Positions 4,901 through 7,465 of a DNA stretch of 7,465 bases are shown in pieces. The stretch comes from JADKIH01 sp031367345 (lineage in GTDB: Bacteria; Bacteroidota; Bacteroidia; AKYH767-A; 2013-40CM-41-45). A program made the position numbers and the translations under genes. The stretch spans positions 1 to 7,465 of the forward strand of contig JANLPR010000040.1 in NCBI GenBank assembly GCA_031367345.1. Reading direction: 5' to 3'. Within the stretch, counting starts at the first letter, position 1. Each line of letters starts with the position of its first letter. Under the pieces are notes generated by a model, which saw only the letters and a list, made by a program, of their open reading frames with translations, was not told where the DNA came from and searched no databases.

Positions 4901-7465
4901 GAGGAATAATAGCTTGAGCTTGGCTGCTGCTAATGATCGTTGTTGGAAGTTGTACGCCACGAATCATTATTACAGACTGACTGCTTAAATAATTTCCATC
5001 AACATTTACAGTGAAGATAGTTGAACCGGGAGTAATACCCGATGGAACATTCAGCGAAATTAAATTAGGAGTTGCTGCTGCGAATGTTGCCATAGCTGCA
5101 TCTGCTCTGATAAAACCGTAACCCGTAGTGTAATCAAAGCCCGGAGTTCCCATGTCGTAAGTGGTCGATTGTAAAATCGAACGAACTTCATTCGGTAAAA
5201 GGTCTTGATTGTAGAATTTCTTTTTTGCTTGAATCATTAATGCTGCAACAGCACCGGCATGCGGAGCAGCAGCAGATGTTCCAAAGAAGTTTGGTTGAGC
5301 ATCACCATCAATATTTGGTCCACCTAAATTGACAGTTGTATTACCACCATTTGGTGCAGAAAAATCAGGCTTCTGACGTGTTACATTATTCACGGGAGTT
5401 CCACCTACAGAAGAGAAGGAAGCAATTGTCGGTGGAGTTACACCATAAGCCGGAGTGTTAGAGAACAGTACCGCACCTACTGCCATAGCACCGGCAGAGT
5501 TTGCTTGTCCAACTAAAGTTGAAGTGCCGGCATTATATTCTGCAATTGATAGCTCACCTCTGAACACAACATATTTAAATTTCACATTCGATGTACCGGC
5601 AGCACGAGTAACAAGAATACTTGTTGTTGTGTTTTGAGTAACAGTGAATGATAAAACTTCTAACGGATCACCTCCGGTATTTACACGATTGAATCCGAAA
5701 AGTTTTTGACCGTTGTTATTTGTCAAATAGATATCAAGATCGGTATTAGTTCCTGTTAACGATTGACCTAATGAATAAATCGAATCTTGCCACTGCATTA
5801 CTACAGTATAGGTTCCCGGCGTTAAATTCAGTTGCTGAAAAATATCTCCACCACCAAAATCGTGAGCTTGCCCTACGATAGTTGCAGGAGCAGGAGCCGG
5901 ATTAAAATTGGCGCTGTATGATTTAACACCATAATTTCCTGCAGCAGAGAAATAAGATACACCTTGTGAAGTTACTTCGTTGACTGCTTGAGCAACTACA
6001 CCATCTTCGAAAAATGGCTCAGTGATGAATGTAACATCGTCGATAATCACATTGCAATTGTCTGTTTTTAATGCACGAATACCTTGAGCAAAATCTCCTG
6101 CACTTATAAATCCTGTACGGAAAGCTAATGATGCTTTCGGAGCTATGTCGTGCACGATCTGTAACATTGCACGACCTTCGTCTGTCGAACGACCGTAAGG
6201 ATATTCTTTGATCACATTTACAGGAGTAAGATTACCATCCGGATTTTGTATGCCGGGAAGATCACCGTTTTGTACGTCTGTAAGTGCAGCATTCAGCGGA
6301 TCCGTATTGTAGCTATTTGAAATAACACCAACACGTACACCTGTTCCGTCTAAGTGGTAACCATTACGAACGAAATCGGATTTTAAAGCAATATCTCCTT
6401 GAGTAGTAGTAATACCTGCGGTAGCCAATGGAGGGAATACTGGTCGTACATAGTCGATAAGATTTGGAAGTAAATTTAATTTAGTCAAATTTGCAACAGG
6501 AAATTTACCTGTAATGATCAATGTGTTCGGACCATTGTCGATCAATCCTGTCATTCCATAATTACCTGTTTGCAATAAAGCAAGTAACGTTGCGTACTGT
6601 CCTTGAAGAGCGATAACTTCAATGTAAACACTATCGTTGTTCAAGAAGAAAACACTTTGTGCAGTATCGTTTATACTAGGTAAATTATAGAACAACGATG
6701 TTAATTCAGAACCAATAAGCTCATATGTTTTTCCACCATCCGGTGCCGGAATACTTGGAAAGATACAAGGAGTGAAATTATTGAAAGCAGTATCGGCAGC
6801 AGTACAACCGTTTGATGGATTCGTTACCGTTAAAATATAATTACCACCGGTATTAACTTGCACTGACGAAGAGTTAGCGCCGGAAACAATCCAACCATCT
6901 CCATAAGTTGTCCAAGAAAATTGCGCATTTGGTGTTGAAGATGAACCAATGATAGTTGCATCCGGAATGTTACAATCAGTCGCAACATCCAATCCTGCAT
7001 TTGCATTTGGAGCAGTTGTGTTTAAAGTAACAGCAACCGATGAAGAAGCAGTACAACCATTTGCCGGATTAGTAACAGTAAGAGTATATGTTCCGGCAGA
7101 AGTAACAGTAGGTGAGGCAGTATTTGCATTCATAGAAATAGTTCCACCGTTACTTGCAGTCCATGCAAAACTTGCACTTGGAGTAGACGATGAACCATTC
7201 AATGTTGCAGAAGTAGTTGTGCAAGTAAGAGCAAAAGTATTTCCAGCATTTGCATTTGGAGCAGTTGTGTTTGAAGTAACAGCAACCGATGAAGATGCAG
7301 TACATCCATTTGCCGGATTAGTAACAGTAAGAGTATATGTTCCGGCAGAAGTAACTGTAGGTGTAGCTGTATTTCCATTCGAAGAAATAGTTCCACCGTT
7401 GCTAGCAGTCCATGCAAAAGCTGCACTTGGAGTAGACGATGAACCATTCAATATTGTGGAAGTTG
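1947..7465 (-). CDS. Giant secreted T9SS cargo: Ig-like repeats, S8/S53-like peptidase, IPT/TIG-like and MBG domains, 5' end cut by window
   Basis: 1838 residues are visible, counted from the first complete codon at 7463. The frame stays open to the edge, so start and signal peptide lie outside. Order: Ig/PKD-like repeats 1-232; propeptide-like segment about 235-365, ending 'TTQGDIALKSDFVRNGYHLDGTG'-like as in this protease group; peptidase core about 370-797; PPC-like beta-sandwich insert about 534-636; IPT/TIG-like domain about 800-887; seven MBG (YGx-type) domains 888-1633; unrecognised beta-rich domain 1634-1762; T9SS sorting domain 1764-1838. Peptidase landmarks are Asn383 (VISNSYN), Glu429 (DEGRAML), Asn510 (SAAGN) and Ser730 (GTSAAAPH). 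The product is probably exported by the Por/T9SS system and displayed on or shed from the outer membrane; substrate unknown. The MBG and Ig-like stretches suggest a stalk or adhesive role. A strong terminator follows the stop codon. The annotation as a subtilase-superfamily surface protein is firm; catalytic competence is uncertain. Confidence 0.95.
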   Translation of the reverse strand, partial: TSTILNGSSSTPSAAFAWTASNGGTISSNGNTATPTVTSAGTYTLTVTNPANGCTASSSVAVTSNTTAPNANAGNTFALTCTTTSATLNGSSSTPSASFAWTASNGGTISMNANTASPTVTSAGTYTLTVTNPANGCTASSSVAVTLNTTAPNANAGLDVATDCNIPDATIIGSSSTPNAQFSWTTYGDGWIVSGANSSSVQVNTGGNYILTVTNPSNGCTAADTAFNNFTPCIFPSIPAPDGGKTYELIGSELTSLFYNLPSINDTAQSVFFLNNDSVYIEVIALQGQYATLLALLQTGNYGMTGLIDNGPNTLIITGKFPVANLTKLNLLPNLIDYVRPVFPPLATAGITTTQGDIALKSDFVRNGYHLDGTGVRVGVISNSYNTDPLNAALTDVQNGDLPGIQNPDGNLTPVNVIKEYPYGRSTDEGRAMLQIVHDIAPKASLAFRTGFISAGDFAQGIRALKTDNCNVIIDDVTFITEPFFEDGVVAQAVNEVTSQGVSYFSAAGNYGVKSYSANFNPAPAPATIVGQAHDFGGGDIFQQLNLTPGTYTVVMQWQDSIYSLGQSLTGTNTDLDIYLTNNNGQKLFGFNRVNTGGDPLEVLSFTVTQNTTTSILVTRAAGTSNVKFKYVVFRGELSIAEYNAGTSTLVGQANSAGAMAVGAVLFSNTPAYGVTPPTIASFSSVGGTPVNNVTRQKPDFSAPNGGNTTVNLGGPNIDGDAQPNFFGTSAAAPHAGAVAALMIQAKKKFYNQDLLPNEVRSILQSTTYDMGTPGFDYTTGYGFIRADAAMATFAAATPNLISLNVPSGITPGSTIFTVNVDGNYLSSQSVIMIRGVQLPTTIISSSQAQAIIPPFIGNPPIQIYTPPITPSGTDGGYSDSVFFFAPIKKAIVVSADFKSKKYGEANPTLTATITVDGQPLASSGLTLTNIGLENLLINTPATSTSNVGNYIIRPSIATLNPAIEHDVALLEQFTYLFNDGQLAIHKLPLTITAKDTIVEYGQSLGTIRFNYNYDETNVALTERTALLNTITTEHQSNLSDAIGLLEDSRLVNGRAVANSDLQLLSFLASGRAVANGRAVANGRAVANGIETTTGNTIVIDVANESLFAYQLDSNNATLVNGHAVVNGRAVANGHAVVNGRAVANGHGVVNSLTVNDGTNENMVIVLDQTDITAPANDSIDVYKAINLVSGLNVGEHAIVPAPLLSENYEIIYVLGKLTVTPATLTVKADNQSSTYGTDPSFTSVVTGFQYVDNAASVIATGPTYSLLNASNLSLPAIQIPAGAFQIVPGNLNLIPVPNYIIHYTNGNLSMAKADLSVIADDKTKAYGTVNPPLTISYNGFKYQDGSSSVSGVNISTSATQFSSVGNYPITLSGGTASNYNLIFTNGTLHITKVNCYVSADNKSKVYGQANPAFNFNYSGFIGQDGPTTITGLQATSTATQQSGVGTYPIVVSGGTSTNYNLVLSNGTLTITKAPLTVTANNLTKAYGTANPTLTMTYSSFVNNDTPASISQPAASTTAGTTSAIGTYPITLIGGSAANYTLTLVNGTMTITKATIICKANDKTMDKGSSYPVYTATNTSSSPFTVTGGPTFSVNSNCSGYPGVYTITPSCLVVANAANYTIVYQTGNLYINPKGTGACKIVTSLVCVDTLINDASGFKYAARFKYTNSNTTPLYVPIGTNNSLTSTGAFSGTQSQIFNVGTGTFDVKFTSGLITWTVKTYQASTLTASTITASSTSNRCVLNVVRMIDPQGNESSVVVDYLVYPNPVLDQVTILSPIELSDKNVLITDVLGKTYTISGNYSLSDQGMTIDLSMLKTGIYFIRIVSGEDVKTFNIVKN
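1950..2174 (-). other. T9SS type A C-terminal sorting domain
   Basis: The last 75 residues start with YPNPVLDQVTI, pass through VLITDVLGKTY and LSMLKTGIYFIRI, and end in KTFNIVKN. This is the standard Bacteroidota Por-secretion sorting domain: YPNP opening, the LxxLxxGIYxxxI strand, and a KxxxxxVKN end. It directs export across the outer membrane through T9SS and is normally removed by the PorU sortase on attachment to the surface. Confidence 0.93.
4011..4109 (-). repeat. Hexapeptide array B, alternating VVNGRA / VANGHA in MBG2
   Basis: Residues 1119-1151 read LVNGHA, VVNGRA, VANGHA, VVNGRA, VANGHG, VVN. Arg and His alternate at one position while Val and Ala alternate at another, giving a 12-residue (36-bp) higher-order period. 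A 29-residue linker (IETTTGNTIVIDVANESL and onward) separates it from array A. After the array the MBG2 fold resumes with INLVSGLNVGEHAI. Confidence 0.85.
4197..4313 (-). repeat. Hexapeptide array A (NGRAVA type) in MBG2
   Basis: Residues 1051-1089 read as hexads LVNGRA, VANSDL, a five-residue break, LASGRA, VANGRA, VANGRA, VANG. At DNA level these are 18-bp units such as GGAAGAGCTGTTGCTAAC with silent differences (AGA/CGA, GCT/GCC, AAC/AAT, GTT/GTC). The array interrupts the second MBG domain after TERTALLNT. Confidence 0.85.
5075..6360 (-). other. Peptidase domain of the S8/S53 superfamily with PPC-like insert
   Basis: The nucleophile region FFGTSAAAPHAGAVAALM puts Ser730 (codon 5274-5276) in the usual GTS-AAP context. 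The oxyanion Asn510 lies in YFSAAGN (codon 5934-5936). Where classical subtilisins have HGT, this protein has STDEGRAMLQIVHDIAP, so Asp428/Glu429 take the place of the catalytic His, as in the S53-like branch known from Bacteroidota and cyanobacteria. The first strand reads GVRVGVISNSYN, with Asn383 (codon AAT, 6315-6317) where relatives, as I recall them, have Asp. An acidic pair Asp475/Asp476 lies in VIIDDV. A beta-sandwich insert at about 5560-5864 (TPGTYTVVMQWQD, DLDIYLTN, GGDPLEVLSFTV) resembles PPC domains. The fold is clear; activity is not. Confidence 0.88.
6954..7465 (-). repeat. Tandem 249-bp (83-residue) Ig/PKD-like repeats
   Basis: Two complete units, 7203-7451 and 6954-7202, repeat in exact phase, and the window edge (7452-7465) carries the tail of a third unit further upstream. 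By hand count, 7021-7216 and 7270-7465 differ at about 18 of 196 bases, so roughly 91% identical. Each unit carries FAWTASNGGTIS, SAGTYTLTVTNPANGCTASS and TAPNANAG motifs and paired cysteines (NGC and LTC), as in PKD/Ig-like repeats of Bacteroidota surface proteins. A diverged copy follows at about 6768-6953 (SSSTPNAQFSW, YILTVTNPSNGC). The array very likely continues beyond the window. Confidence 0.92.

Noticed and set aside
7449..7451. TTG as a possible start codon of the giant gene
   Set aside because: It encodes the Leu of a repeat unit (LNGSSSTP) identical to an internal one, and the frame stays open upstream to the edge with matching repeat residues (TSTI).

Overview
This window looks like chromosomal DNA of a member of the phylum Bacteroidota. 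The evidence is AT-rich sequence, genes without a recognisable Shine-Dalgarno site, a type IX secretion (T9SS) C-terminal sorting domain, Bacteroidota-style Ig/PKD-like repeats and MBG (YGx-type) repeats, and a TPR-membrane-cyclase receptor architecture. The genus cannot be told from the sequence.

Two large genes lie on the minus strand, and both run off the window. Positions 1-1674 hold the 5' part of a class III nucleotide cyclase gene: signal peptide, TPR array, one membrane helix and a cytoplasmic catalytic domain that is cut by the window edge. Positions 1675-1946 are intergenic. They hold two adjacent 16-bp palindromes near the cyclase start, a perfect 13-bp-stem terminator for the upstream gene, and a 15-bp tandem duplication.

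Positions 1947-7465 hold the 3' part of a giant secreted multidomain protein with 1838 residues visible and no start codon in the window. From N to C it has at least two and a half near-identical Ig/PKD-like repeats and one diverged copy, then a propeptide-like segment. A subtilisin/sedolisin-superfamily peptidase domain with a PPC-like insert follows, then an IPT/TIG-like domain. Seven MBG-type domains come next, the second of which carries an unusual NGRAVA-type hexapeptide insert. A domain I do not recognise and a T9SS sorting domain complete the protein. It is most likely exported and attached to the cell surface or released, acting as an adhesin-like protease or pseudo-protease.

The two genes are probably not an operon: a strong terminator separates them, although they are colinear. 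The points most worth following are the asparagine at the expected catalytic aspartate position of the peptidase, and the hexapeptide arrays, where 36-bp units differ at nine silent sites but no amino-acid site.
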